From: Smithella sp. | Lineage (GTDB): Bacteria > Desulfobacterota > Syntrophia > Syntrophales > Smithellaceae | Direction of reading: 5' to 3' | Assembly (NCBI GenBank): GCA_012797505.1 | Contig: JAAZOZ010000068.1 | Location: 1-15,245, forward strand | Length of the DNA stretch: 15,245 nucleotides | Shown: positions 5,811 through 13,150 of the stretch, in pieces | Position numbering within the stretch: position 1 is the stretch's first letter | Layout of the letters: the number at the start of each line of letters is the position of its first letter | The notes under the pieces: generated by a model | What the model was told of the DNA's origin: nothing | The model's input: only the letters and a program-made list of their open reading frames with translations | The model's database searches: none | Program-made: the position numbers and the translations under genes

Positions 5811-7034
5811 ATGATTCCTTTTCGAAAACCGCTGCTCAAAACCCTGAAAGCCGCCACGGCATGCTTCATGGTTCTTGTCCCCTCACAGGAAAGTGTGGTG
5901 CTTGAGGGACCGGGAAGCATCCGGAAGCTCCCCGATCTGATGAAAAAACAGAACATCCGGAAACCGCTTGTGATTACAGATCGTGTGCTGATGGAGAAAC
6001 ATCTGCCCGCCGGCCTGTTTGAGGCATTCAAAGCCGCCGGCATGCCCTGCGCGGTCTATGACGGTGTGCAGCCGAACCCTTCCATAAAAAATGTTGAGGA
6101 AGCCTACGGGCTGTACATAAAAAACGGGTGCGACGCCGTAGTCGGTTTCGGCGGCGGCTCGTCCATGGACTGTGCGAAGGTCGTTGCCGGAAGAGCGGTC
6201 CGGCCCCGACGGACCGCCGATCAACTGGGAGGCTATTTCAAGATCATGCTGCCGGTCCCGAAGAAGCTCCCCCGCATAGTGGCCGTGCCGACCACCGCCG
6301 GAACAGGCGCGGAAACCACCAGCGCCGCGGTCATTACCGACGTCGGGAGAAACACCAAGTACACGGTGAACGACTTTCTGATCCATCCTCACGTCATCGT
6401 GCTCGATCCGGAGCTTACGCTTGGCCTGCCGCCGTTCTTCACGGCCATCACCGCCATGGACGCGCTGTCGCATGCTATCGAAGGCTACATCGGCGGCGCC
6501 CACTGCAAGTTCTCCGACGACTATTCAGAGAAGGCGGTCCGGATGATTTTCGGCCATATCGACAGGGTGTATAAAAACGGCGGCGACCTGGAGGCGCGCG
6601 GTCAGATGATGCTCGCCTCCTATTACGCCGGAATTGTCCTGAACCGGGCATTGACCGGTTATGTCCACCCGTTCGCCCATAAGATCGGCGGCCTGTATCA
6701 TCTGCCCCACGGACGGGTGATCGGCGCGGTCATGCCGCTGGTTCTTGAATATTACGGCGATACGATTGCCGGACGGCTGGCCCGGCTGGCCGATGTCATT
6801 GAGGCCTCAACACCCGCCATGAGCGAGTCCCGGAAAGCGGCCGCCTTCATCGCGTCCCTCCGCGGCTTTAACCGGTCCTACGGCATCGGCGAAACCATTC
6901 CGGAGCTCCGGGAGGCGGACTTCCCGGAAATTGCGAAATCGGTGCACGGGGAATGCATCCCCTATCCGGTTCCCAGAATCATGGACGATCGGGACATTTT
7001 CAGAATCCTGAAAGCATTACAGAGAGAGCTTTGA
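5811..7034 (+). CDS. Iron-containing (group III) alcohol dehydrogenase
   Basis: The 407-aa product interconverts alcohols and aldehydes or ketones with NAD(P). Visible: the nucleotide-binding GFGGGSSMD (112-120), the PTTAGTGAE stretch (160-168), and all four metal ligands of the family, Asp217 and His221 in MDALSH, His286 in VHPFAH and His300 in LPHG. The first 30 or so residues (FRKPLLKTLKAATACF) form an extra basic/hydrophobic N-terminal segment compared with most family members. Start: ATG at 5811 with AAGGAG 10 bases upstream; the open frame back to 5682 covers the promoter and is not coding. It is a single-gene unit divergent from TetR, followed by a REP-like element. Substrate unknown. 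It is only a distant relative of the copy at 13151-14398. Confidence 0.93.
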   Translation: MIPFRKPLLKTLKAATACFMVLVPSQESVVLEGPGSIRKLPDLMKKQNIRKPLVITDRVLMEKHLPAGLFEAFKAAGMPCAVYDGVQPNPSIKNVEEAYGLYIKNGCDAVVGFGGGSSMDCAKVVAGRAVRPRRTADQLGGYFKIMLPVPKKLPRIVAVPTTAGTGAETTSAAVITDVGRNTKYTVNDFLIHPHVIVLDPELTLGLPPFFTAITAMDALSHAIEGYIGGAHCKFSDDYSEKAVRMIFGHIDRVYKNGGDLEARGQMMLASYYAGIVLNRALTGYVHPFAHKIGGLYHLPHGRVIGAVMPLVLEYYGDTIAGRLARLADVIEASTPAMSESRKAAAFIASLRGFNRSYGIGETIPELREADFPEIAKSVHGECIPYPVPRIMDDRDIFRILKALQREL

Positions 7035-7038
7035 AAAA

Positions 7039-7119
7039 TGTCATTTCGAGGAGCGTGAGCGACGAGAAATCTTAAGGATGGCCGTTTGTTCAAGATTTCT
7101 CCCTTCGGTCGAAATGACA
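7039..7119. repeat. REP/MITE-like palindromic element
   Basis: An imperfect 81-base palindrome begins five bases after the dehydrogenase stop. Outer arms TGTCATTTCGA (7039-7049) and TCGAAATGACA (7109-7119) are a perfect 11-base inverted repeat; inner arms GAGAAATCTT (7064-7073) and AAGATTTCTC (7092-7101) are a perfect 10-base repeat. The wording (TCATTTCGA..GAGAAATCT) is one I know as a dispersed intergenic repeat in many bacterial genomes. As RNA it would form a long stem that could end or protect the dehydrogenase mRNA. Confidence 0.75.
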
Positions 7120-7219
7120 AAAATGGCCGCTATTCAAAGCTCTCACAGGGTAAACCGGCCGTTTAGGAAGGCATTTGGCCGCGCAGGCGGGCAAGGACGG
7201 ATAAGGCAACCGATCGTGT

Positions 7220-7234
7220 TGATGCGCCGCATCA
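7220..7234. repeat. Short hairpin over the stop codon of the degenerate ThiF gene
   Basis: TGATGCG (7220-7226) and CGCATCA (7228-7234) are perfect 7-base inverted arms around a single base; in RNA this gives a 6-pair stem with a 3-base loop. Its right arm includes the stop codon at 7232-7234 (- strand). There is no T-run, so it is not a standard terminator. The rest of 7120-7231 shows no clear feature. Confidence 0.35.
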
Positions 7235-8176
7235 CTCAGAGCGGCGCTGGCGCTCCTGCCAATACCGGAAGAACCGGCTCCAGAAAAGACCCGTCCAGCG
7301 ATGCAGCGGCCTGCCCCGCCGGCCGCCGAAGATCAGCCAGCCCAGCTTGCGGTGGTATTCGGCCAACCGGCTGAAACGGGTCAGCGACACTTCCGCTTCC
7401 TGAATGGACCAGCATCGCGGCGCACAGACGAAAGGCCGCTTCCCCGAAACAATCTTGAGCGTTTCCAGGGCGGCCAGGCTTGCCGCAAGCCATGCCACGG
7501 CGCAAATCTGAGCCAGCGGACGCTCTCCCCGAAAGTACTCCCGATACCAGTCCATCCGCCAGCCGCCGGTCGTGATGTAATGGTACTGGGCACATTTGAA
7601 TTCCGGCGTGCGCACGACATCCGTCAGCCCCTCGTAATCAAGATCGGGAATACCGAAGCAATCTTCGAGGGTGCGCGATTCGGGTGTAAACACACTGACC
7701 CAGCCCATGACGCCGGAGGGCATGCACAGCACGGCGGTTTTGCCGTTTTGTCTCGCTGCACGGAAAAGCAGGACACTGTAAGCCAGATCATCGACCGCGG
7801 GAATGACAATGTCCGCGCGGGACATCCATGCATCCAGGGCCACAGGCGGGGGAAGCGTCCGGGAAACGTCAACCGATATTTCCGGATTGATGGATTTCAG
7901 GACCTCCGCAATCACCGAAACCTTGCTCCGGCCGAGGACATCGGCAAGGCAGCAGGGTTGACGGTTCATGTCCGCGGGTTCGTAAGCGTCCTGTCCAATC
8001 AGGATAAAATGCCCGCATCCGGAGCGGGCAAGAAGAACGGCCAGCGTTTCTCCCACACTGCTGTCGCCGACAATGAGAATTCGCGTTCTTCTGATCCGCT
8101 CCTGCTGGGCCGCGGAGAAAATGCCGTAATTTCTGTTGAAAAGCGTCGTGTAGCCGGGCTTGGCGTCCATCGTCAT
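7232..8176 (-). CDS. ThiF/MoeB-type E1-like protein with degenerate nucleotide site
   Basis: A 314-aa paralogue of the ThiF-type protein encoded just upstream. It keeps the fold signature: FNRNYGIFS at 13-21, EPADMNRQ at 66-73 (Arg72), Lys85 in GRSK, and an Asp-Asp pair in PAVDDLAYS. However, the glycine-rich loop reads GDSSVG (37-42) instead of GCGGIG, and the ribose-binding Asp of the VDFD motif is Gly61 (IGQD). It is therefore unlikely to adenylate a substrate alone. The C-terminal tail (274-314) is rich in Trp, Phe and Arg. Start: ATG at 8174-8176, overlapping the upstream stop as ATGA, with AGGA 6 bases ahead; longer in-frame starts would lie inside the upstream gene. Probably translated with, and partner of, the upstream protein. 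Confidence 0.85.
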   Translation of the reverse strand: MTMDAKPGYTTLFNRNYGIFSAAQQERIRRTRILIVGDSSVGETLAVLLARSGCGHFILIGQDAYEPADMNRQPCCLADVLGRSKVSVIAEVLKSINPEISVDVSRTLPPPVALDAWMSRADIVIPAVDDLAYSVLLFRAARQNGKTAVLCMPSGVMGWVSVFTPESRTLEDCFGIPDLDYEGLTDVVRTPEFKCAQYHYITTGGWRMDWYREYFRGERPLAQICAVAWLAASLAALETLKIVSGKRPFVCAPRCWSIQEAEVSLTRFSRLAEYHRKLGWLIFGGRRGRPLHRWTGLFWSRFFRYWQERQRRSE

Positions 8177-9153
8177 GCGCTGTCCTGACGGTTCTTTCGT
8201 AAGCGGAGGAAGATCCGCCACCACAGGTTTTGCAAACCTTCCAGTCCCGGACCCAGCCGTGTCTGAAAAACGCGCCAGAGAAGTCTTCTCTGCCAGACCA
8301 GCAGCGTCTGGACATACGGTCCGTTGACCCGCTGGACCCGGATGCGGTTTCTCGTGATCATCCAGTATCTCGGGGCGACGACGGGTTTCCACTGGCCGGT
8401 CAGATGTTTGACAACCTCCAGGGCCGCAAGGGATGCGCAAATCCAGACCGAAGGGCAAATCTGAGGAGGCCGGCCGTCATCCTCGATAAACGCCCTGTAG
8501 GCTTCCATTCGCCAATCCGCCCGAAGAGGAAAATCGTACGTGCCCAGCTTATACTTGCGGGTCTCGAACATCCTTTTCAACGCTTCATAGGTTCCGAGCC
8601 GGGGCACGCCTTCAAGATCTTCCACCGATGGACCGCCCGGGGAAATCAGGCAGACGTTCGCCCAGGTCCCGGAGGGAACGGCCAGCAGCGCCATCCGGCC
8701 AAGCTTCTGTGCATCCCGGAAGACCAGGATGCTGAAAGCGAAATCATCGGCGGCCGGAAAGACAACGTCAACCCCGGATATCAGGGACGCGATCCGGGCG
8801 TGGTCCAGAAACCGGTCGTGGACCTCGATAACAGCTTCGGGATTGATTTTTTCGATCTGCTCTCCGATCACCAGCGCTTTGTTGCGGCCGAGCGTATCGG
8901 CAAAACAGGCAATCTGCCGGTTCATGTTGGTCGGTTCGTAGCGGTCAAAATCCACGAGCACGAAACGGCCCACGCCCGAGCGGGCGAGGATGATTGCGAC
9001 CGTGCCGCCGATTCCCCCGCAGCCCACGATAAGAACAGAAGCCCGGCGGAGTTTCTCCTGCCGGGCTTCGGAAAAAATCCCGTAATTTCGGGCAAACAGA
9101 TCTTCGTAGGACGGCGGGGTCATTCCATGAAGAGGCTTTTCTTCTCTGGCCAT
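8173..9153 (-). CDS. ThiF/MoeB/HesA-family adenylyltransferase (E1-like)
   Basis: Family members activate the C-terminus of a ubiquitin-like sulfur carrier (ThiS, MoaD type) or another carboxylate by ATP-dependent adenylation. The 326-aa product has an intact nucleotide site: VGCGGIGG (43-50), Asp68 and Asp70 in VDFDRYE, Asn78-Arg79-Gln80, Lys92 in GRNK, and Asp136-Asp137. It lacks the CxxC pairs of zinc-binding MoeB/ThiF proteins and any rhodanese domain. After the Rossmann part, a tail (287-326) is rich in Trp, Leu and Arg (WQRRLLWRVF). Start: ATG at 9151-9153 with AGGGGA close upstream. The operon order is lipoprotein, this gene, degenerate paralogue (4-base overlap). No MoaD/ThiS-like gene is visible nearby, so the substrate is unknown. 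Confidence 0.88.
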   Translation of the reverse strand: MAREEKPLHGMTPPSYEDLFARNYGIFSEARQEKLRRASVLIVGCGGIGGTVAIILARSGVGRFVLVDFDRYEPTNMNRQIACFADTLGRNKALVIGEQIEKINPEAVIEVHDRFLDHARIASLISGVDVVFPAADDFAFSILVFRDAQKLGRMALLAVPSGTWANVCLISPGGPSVEDLEGVPRLGTYEALKRMFETRKYKLGTYDFPLRADWRMEAYRAFIEDDGRPPQICPSVWICASLAALEVVKHLTGQWKPVVAPRYWMITRNRIRVQRVNGPYVQTLLVWQRRLLWRVFQTRLGPGLEGLQNLWWRIFLRLRKNRQDSA

Positions 9154-9208
9154 GATTCCCCTGACGGATAACCCTCAAGCGTTGTGGAAAAAATTGTTAC
9201 CGCTCGTC

Positions 9209-9229
9209 TTGCCGGATACCCCCGGGCAA
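9209..9229 (-). terminator. Weak hairpin after the lipoprotein gene
   Basis: On the - strand a stem pairs TTGCC(C)GG with CCGGCAA around a short loop, 13 bases after the lipoprotein stop. A run of six T follows only after about 16 more bases, so it is at best a partial terminator or attenuator ahead of the ThiF genes. The rest of 9154-9242 holds only the ThiF ribosome site. Confidence 0.25.
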
Positions 9230-9242
9230 AACGGCCGCATCG

Positions 9243-9491
9243 TTATTGACCGCGCGTGCCCGCCATAAACTGATCTTCCGTAATCTCCATGATTTCGGAC
9301 TGGGGCAGCGTCACTTTGTTTTTGGACACCTGATCTTTGAACTGGATAACACCGTTCCCCTTGTTGTCGATGCTCTGCGTGTAATAGACGCTTTTGGAAA
9401 CCGGATCGACAACCTTGTAATAGCTGGCGCACCCCACAACGGCCAGCAGAAAAATAAACGACATCACGTAGCCTGCGATTCTCTTTTTCAT
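9243..9491 (-). CDS. Small outer-surface or periplasmic lipoprotein
   Basis: The 82-aa product has a lipoprotein signal peptide: basic MKKR, a hydrophobic stretch (8-19) and the lipobox Val-Val-Gly-Cys with the lipidated Cys21. Ser23, not Asp, is at +2, which in Gram-negatives favours export to the outer membrane. The mature 62 residues show YYKVVDP, VYYT, a central GVIQFKDQ and VTLPQSEI, a layout I associate with small conserved lipoproteins of unknown role. Start: ATG at 9489-9491 with a strong AAGGAGG 7 bases upstream. It has its own promoter (9560-9588) and is the first gene ahead of the ThiF pair, 89 bases away; whether they share a transcript is uncertain. Confidence 0.85.
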   Translation of the reverse strand: MKKRIAGYVMSFIFLLAVVGCASYYKVVDPVSKSVYYTQSIDNKGNGVIQFKDQVSKNKVTLPQSEIMEITEDQFMAGTRGQ

Positions 9492-9559
9492 CTCCGTGCC
9501 TCCTTATTCTTCATGAGAGTTGAACATTGTTGATGGATCATTAAATCTTATTTTATCAA

Positions 9560-9588
9560 AATCTAGAATGGCAAAAAACGTTTGTCAA
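9560..9588 (-). promoter_or_regulatory. Sigma70-type promoter of the lipoprotein (and perhaps ThiF) genes
   Basis: Read leftwards: TTGACA (9583-9588), 17 bases including a six-T run, TAGATT (9560-9565). Transcription would start near 9553, about 60 bases before the lipoprotein start. The -35 lies just past the end of the AOR gene cluster. The remaining intergenic bases 9589-9630 hold only a short GGTG/CACC stem of no clear meaning. Confidence 0.6.
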
Positions 9589-9630
9589 GGCAAACCTTTT
9601 GGTTGGTGTTTTTCCACCTTGTAACGGCCC

Positions 9631-10722
9631 TCAGATGTCCAGCAGTCGATTCACTTGAGCATCAAACATCGCTTCCTCCGCGTAATGGATGGTTTGCCAG
9701 CCCTTCTGTTTCGCCCGTTCGATATTCCCGGGATCATCGTCGATGAACAAAATCCTGTGCGGCGGGGTTTTCAGACGGCCGGCAATATCGTCAAACAGGG
9801 TGGCGTCCCGCTTGCCCTTGCCCATGTGGTAGCTGTTGAAGACATGATCAAACTCTTGAAAAAAATTCATCCGGGCATTCAGTTTGTCCAGCATGTCCGT
9901 CTGGTCGCTCAAAATACCGACGACAAAGTTGTCTGACTTCAGCTTCCTGACCAAATCGATCATGCGCTCCCGAAGAATGAAACGCGACAGAATTTCATCC
10001 CGCAGCTGAGCATAATCTCCCTTGATGCCGGTCTTTCGACGCATGGCGTCCCAGAACTGGTTTTCGGAGCCTTTTCCCAGAATGTAGCCGGTTTCATAAA
10101 CCGTGTCGGCCGCAATCAGGAGAAGTTCAACGGCTTTTAATCCATTGGCTTCGGCGATCGCCTGTAATCCTTCTTTCCAGCCTTCCTCCGCCAGCACGCC
10201 GCCGAAATCGAACAGAACGACGTCCACCGATTTCTTCCCCGCAATCGATTGCTGCAAAAGATTCATCACCGCCTTGTAGATGGCGGGATCCCTGCCCGCT
10301 CTCGGCCCGGCCACGTTGAGGACACGGATGCGGTTCTCCTCAAGCCAGGAAACCAGCCTTTGGGCCGCTTTCTCCAAAGGCGTTTCTTTCAAATCGAGAG
10401 GAAGACAGGGCCTGCCGTGCCGCCGGGTGAATTCCAGCGTCAGCGCCGATCCGGCGACCGGAAATCCGTGGGAGATGATGACCGTGCCGTCGGCGTCAAG
10501 GACATTCTGTTCCGTCCTTTTGGCATAATCCGTCGTAGGCATTTCTTTGAGTTGATATTTGGGGTCCAGGGCGCCGTCTTCCGTCTTTCTTCCCCTGGGA
10601 AGCCATCCGCCGTAGGGAATATTGCGGGCGATGGCAAAGTCCAGGGCCGCCCGGTCCGCGCCGGTCTGCCCTCCGGAAATGATTTTGTCGATTTTATGCC
10701 GCGGTCTTGTTTCCCTGCTCAT
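9631..10722 (-). CDS. Fusion: molybdenum-cofactor-carrier-like domain + HAD hydrolase
   Basis: The 363-aa product has two domains. Residues 11-160 match the putative molybdenum carrier / Moco carrier protein family: ISGGQTGADRAALDFAI (15-31), GGWLPRGRKTEDG (38-50), YQLKEMPT, YAKRTEQNV and TLEFTRRHG. Residues 167-363 are a HAD phosphatase-like domain: motif I LFDFGG with nucleophile Asp172 (Gly at the +2 position, as in YihX-like members), motif II Ser272 in GILSDQ, Lys302/304, and motif IV IDDDPGN (Asp328-330). Start: ATG at 10720-10722, five bases after the polyferredoxin stop, with no clear ribosome site, so translation is probably coupled; the longer frame to 10896 would overlap that gene. 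Next to the tungsten-type AOR genes, it probably binds or processes the pterin cofactor (inference). Confidence 0.85.
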   Translation of the reverse strand: MSRETRPRHKIDKIISGGQTGADRAALDFAIARNIPYGGWLPRGRKTEDGALDPKYQLKEMPTTDYAKRTEQNVLDADGTVIISHGFPVAGSALTLEFTRRHGRPCLPLDLKETPLEKAAQRLVSWLEENRIRVLNVAGPRAGRDPAIYKAVMNLLQQSIAGKKSVDVVLFDFGGVLAEEGWKEGLQAIAEANGLKAVELLLIAADTVYETGYILGKGSENQFWDAMRRKTGIKGDYAQLRDEILSRFILRERMIDLVRKLKSDNFVVGILSDQTDMLDKLNARMNFFQEFDHVFNSYHMGKGKRDATLFDDIAGRLKTPPHRILFIDDDPGNIERAKQKGWQTIHYAEEAMFDAQVNRLLDI

Positions 10723-10727
10723 GCGGA

Positions 10728-11174
10728 TTACGCGGCTGCGGCCGGTTTCTGAACGGGGGATGGTTTCTTCATCACCAGAGCGTCCGCCGGGCAGGCCTTG
10801 CTGCAAAACCCGCAGCCGATGCAGGCCTTGGAATCCTTCAGATACGGAAAAGCGTCCACGCCTTTGTCGCGGGGAACGTCCGACATCGCCAGGCACCCCA
10901 CCGGACAGGCGTCAACACAAATGGCGCAGGCGATGCAGGCCTTCAGAAGGACATCCGGCTTGGGCCACTCGGAGCGTTTGGTCATCGCGCACAAACCCCC
11001 TGCCGCATCCAGGAGGGCGGACTGCGGGCATACCCTGCCGCAGGCGCCGCATTCTATGCATAATTTCGCGTCGATCGTATGGAGCTTCTTTTTTTCGCCG
11101 GAGATGGCGCCCGCCGGGCACAGGCGCGCGCAGGCGCCGCAACCGTTGCATTTTTCCGTAATCGTGTAGGCCAT
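10728..11174 (-). CDS. Polyferredoxin with four [4Fe-4S] motifs, AorB-like AOR partner
   Basis: The 148-aa product carries four complete CxxCxxCxxxCP motifs: Cys9/12/15/19, Cys39/42/45/49, Cys80/83/86/90 and Cys118/121/124/128, so four [4Fe-4S] clusters and a wire-like electron path. The tail (PSPVQKPAAAA) is low-complexity. Size, cluster count and position directly after the AOR gene match the AorB small subunit of three-subunit AORs such as that of Aromatoleum, which relays electrons from the tungsten subunit. Start: ATG at 11172-11174 with AGAGG 7 bases upstream; a longer frame to 11282 would overlap the AOR gene. The gap to the AOR stop is 10 bases. No flavin subunit (AorC) gene follows. 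Confidence 0.88.
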   Translation of the reverse strand: MAYTITEKCNGCGACARLCPAGAISGEKKKLHTIDAKLCIECGACGRVCPQSALLDAAGGLCAMTKRSEWPKPDVLLKACIACAICVDACPVGCLAMSDVPRDKGVDAFPYLKDSKACIGCGFCSKACPADALVMKKPSPVQKPAAAA

Positions 11175-11184
11175 AGGCAACCTC

Positions 11185-13131
11185 TTATTGTATTCCCAGT
11201 TTGCGCAGGGTTTCCTCTTTGGGCTTGCCGGTGGCGGTGTCCCATCCGAACTGTTCCCAGTAGCCGGGCGCAAGTTTTTCAATATCCACGGATCTTCCCT
11301 GGTTTGCGCCCCGCTTTTGGGGCGGATGACCCAGGGCGCGTCCGCTGATGAAATTGTTTCTCGGCTCGATGCCGTGCTTGACGTTGAAGGCCTGCTTCAG
11401 CGTCTGGATCCGCTCGCCGACGGTCATGTAGTCTTCGGGGGTCAGCCGCCAGCCCGTCGCCGCGTTCAGCCAGCCGAAGGTCGGAACTCTCTTGGCCCCG
11501 ATGAAAAGGCCGAACATGCACATCCCCGCGCCGTTGGCCAGGCTCATGAACTTGCTGCACACGGCGGCCATCTGCGCCTTTTCCCCGTCAATCCTGAACT
11601 TGCTGTTCTTCGTGAAAAGCGGCGCGGGTTTGGGAATCCCTTTCACGAGCTTCCAGAGCTGAAACATTTCGTAATACAGATGGGCGCCCAGCGTGTGACG
11701 GCCCGGCGTCGGCTCCAGGCTGTAATGGACGTTGAACCCCGGATCGCAGCGGCCGTCATGCATGGCCGGTTCCTGTCCGCCCGCGTGGACGGTGAAGGCT
11801 TCCGATCCTTTGCCGATTTTTTGGGCGGCGATTTTCGTGCCGTCGGCCAGAAGATCGCCGATTCCCTCCCGGTCAACCATTTTCCGGATGAGGGCGACCA
11901 TCGCCTCCGTGTTCCCCCATTTCAGTTCCAGACCGCCCGTGTCTTCTTTGGTGAGAATGCCCTTTTCGTAGCACTCTACGGCAAATGCGGCCGTTGCGCC
12001 CGCGGAAATTGTATCCATGCCGGCGCGGTTCAAAAGCTCATTCAAGTAAAAGATACTGTCCAGGTCCTCGTTCATGCACAATCCGCCCAAGGCCAGAACA
12101 CTTTCATATTCGGGTTTGTGGGTGTGGGGATATTTTCCTTTGGCGGCGCAGATGCCGCCGCATCCCACGGGGCAGGAGTAGCAATGATACTTCACAATTT
12201 CCATACGCCTGACGATATCCGGATTGATGGTCCGGGACCTCGACATGGGAAAATCGCGATTGGAGCCATCCCAGTTTTTCAGGGGCGAATCTCCCATTTC
12301 AATGGACGTCTGATTCATTCCCCCTGTACCCCACTTCCTCAGGATGGAGGTGTACAGGATGCCGTCCTGGGGGAACACAATAGGTGTAACGCGCAGAAAA
12401 GCACCCACAAAACCAAGCATCCACCCCGGCAGCGGCAGGGGGAAATTGACCCACTTCAGGCAATGCCGGCTCAGCCGTTTCATTTCCGCCGGATCGTGCG
12501 CGCCGATTCTCTGAACGCCGTCGAGAACAACCGCTTTGAGTTTCTTGACGCCCATGACGGCACCCAGACCCGATCGGGCGGCGATCCGGCCCTTGTCGCT
12601 GCAAACGCCGGAAATCAGGGAAACCTTCTCGCCCGCCGGGCCGATGACGGCCACGGCCGCTTTGGGGCCGTACTGCTTTTTGAGCGCTTCTTCCGTCTCG
12701 ACGGCATCGCGTCCCCAGAGGTCCGCTGCGTCTTTCAAAGACGCTTTGCCGTTTTTTACATACAGATAGACGGGGCCGGAGCTGATGCCTTTGAAGAAAA
12801 TGGCGTCATAGCCGCAATGCTTGATGGCCGGAGAAAAGGTGCCGCCGCAGTTTGCGTCGCCCCAGCAACCGGTCAACGGCGATTTTCCCACCAGCGTCCA
12901 GCGGCCGGAAAACAGACTGCCGGTTCCCGTGAGAAATCCCGAACAGAACCCGAGGATGTTGTCCGGGCCCAGCGGATCCGCGCCGGCGGGCATCCGGTTG
13001 TACAGGATATAAGCGCCCAGCCCCATCCCGGACAGATACTGTTCATACACCCGGTCGGGGATTTCTTCTTCCGTCATGGTCCGGTTGGACAAATCCACCA
13101 TGAGGATTTTTCCCATGTAAGGTTTGTTCAT
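11185..13131 (-). CDS. Aldehyde ferredoxin oxidoreductase, tungsten-pterin subunit
   Basis: AOR oxidises aldehydes to acids with low-potential electron carriers, and reduces acids in reverse. The 648-aa product has the N-terminal AOR domain (6-210; MGKILMVDLSN, GFCSGFLTGT, WTLVGKSPLTG, IKHCGYDAIFFKG), with the pterin-binding part, and then the cluster motif HCYSCPVGCGG giving Cys317, 320 and 324. A fourth ligand is likely Cys538 in NGAGMCMFG, as in Pyrococcus AOR, where the fourth ligand is also far downstream. It resembles AorA more than the benzoyl-CoA reductase subunit BamB, which has a different N-terminus. Start: ATG at 13129-13131 with AAGGAG 5-6 bases upstream. It sits 19 bases after an iron-ADH gene and 10 before the polyferredoxin. 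Substrate unknown; benzoate, fatty acids or acetaldehyde are all possible. Confidence 0.93.
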   Translation of the reverse strand: MNKPYMGKILMVDLSNRTMTEEEIPDRVYEQYLSGMGLGAYILYNRMPAGADPLGPDNILGFCSGFLTGTGSLFSGRWTLVGKSPLTGCWGDANCGGTFSPAIKHCGYDAIFFKGISSGPVYLYVKNGKASLKDAADLWGRDAVETEEALKKQYGPKAAVAVIGPAGEKVSLISGVCSDKGRIAARSGLGAVMGVKKLKAVVLDGVQRIGAHDPAEMKRLSRHCLKWVNFPLPLPGWMLGFVGAFLRVTPIVFPQDGILYTSILRKWGTGGMNQTSIEMGDSPLKNWDGSNRDFPMSRSRTINPDIVRRMEIVKYHCYSCPVGCGGICAAKGKYPHTHKPEYESVLALGGLCMNEDLDSIFYLNELLNRAGMDTISAGATAAFAVECYEKGILTKEDTGGLELKWGNTEAMVALIRKMVDREGIGDLLADGTKIAAQKIGKGSEAFTVHAGGQEPAMHDGRCDPGFNVHYSLEPTPGRHTLGAHLYYEMFQLWKLVKGIPKPAPLFTKNSKFRIDGEKAQMAAVCSKFMSLANGAGMCMFGLFIGAKRVPTFGWLNAATGWRLTPEDYMTVGERIQTLKQAFNVKHGIEPRNNFISGRALGHPPQKRGANQGRSVDIEKLAPGYWEQFGWDTATGKPKEETLRKLGIQ

Positions 13132-13150
13132 GAGGGCTCCTTTTCGTTCA

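Noticed and set aside
7064..7145. Possible direct repeat (ATGGCCG..TTCAA) partly inside and just after the REP-like element
   Set aside because: Similarity is loose and covers about 20 bases; could be chance.
8230..9171. A 313-codon open frame on the + strand
   Set aside because: Antisense shadow of the ThiF-type gene; no motif.
11185..13131. AOR gene as a benzoyl-CoA reductase subunit (BamB)
   Set aside because: The N-terminal wording is unlike BamB as I know it, and the neighbours (AorB-like ferredoxin, ADHs) fit AOR; no other bam genes are present.
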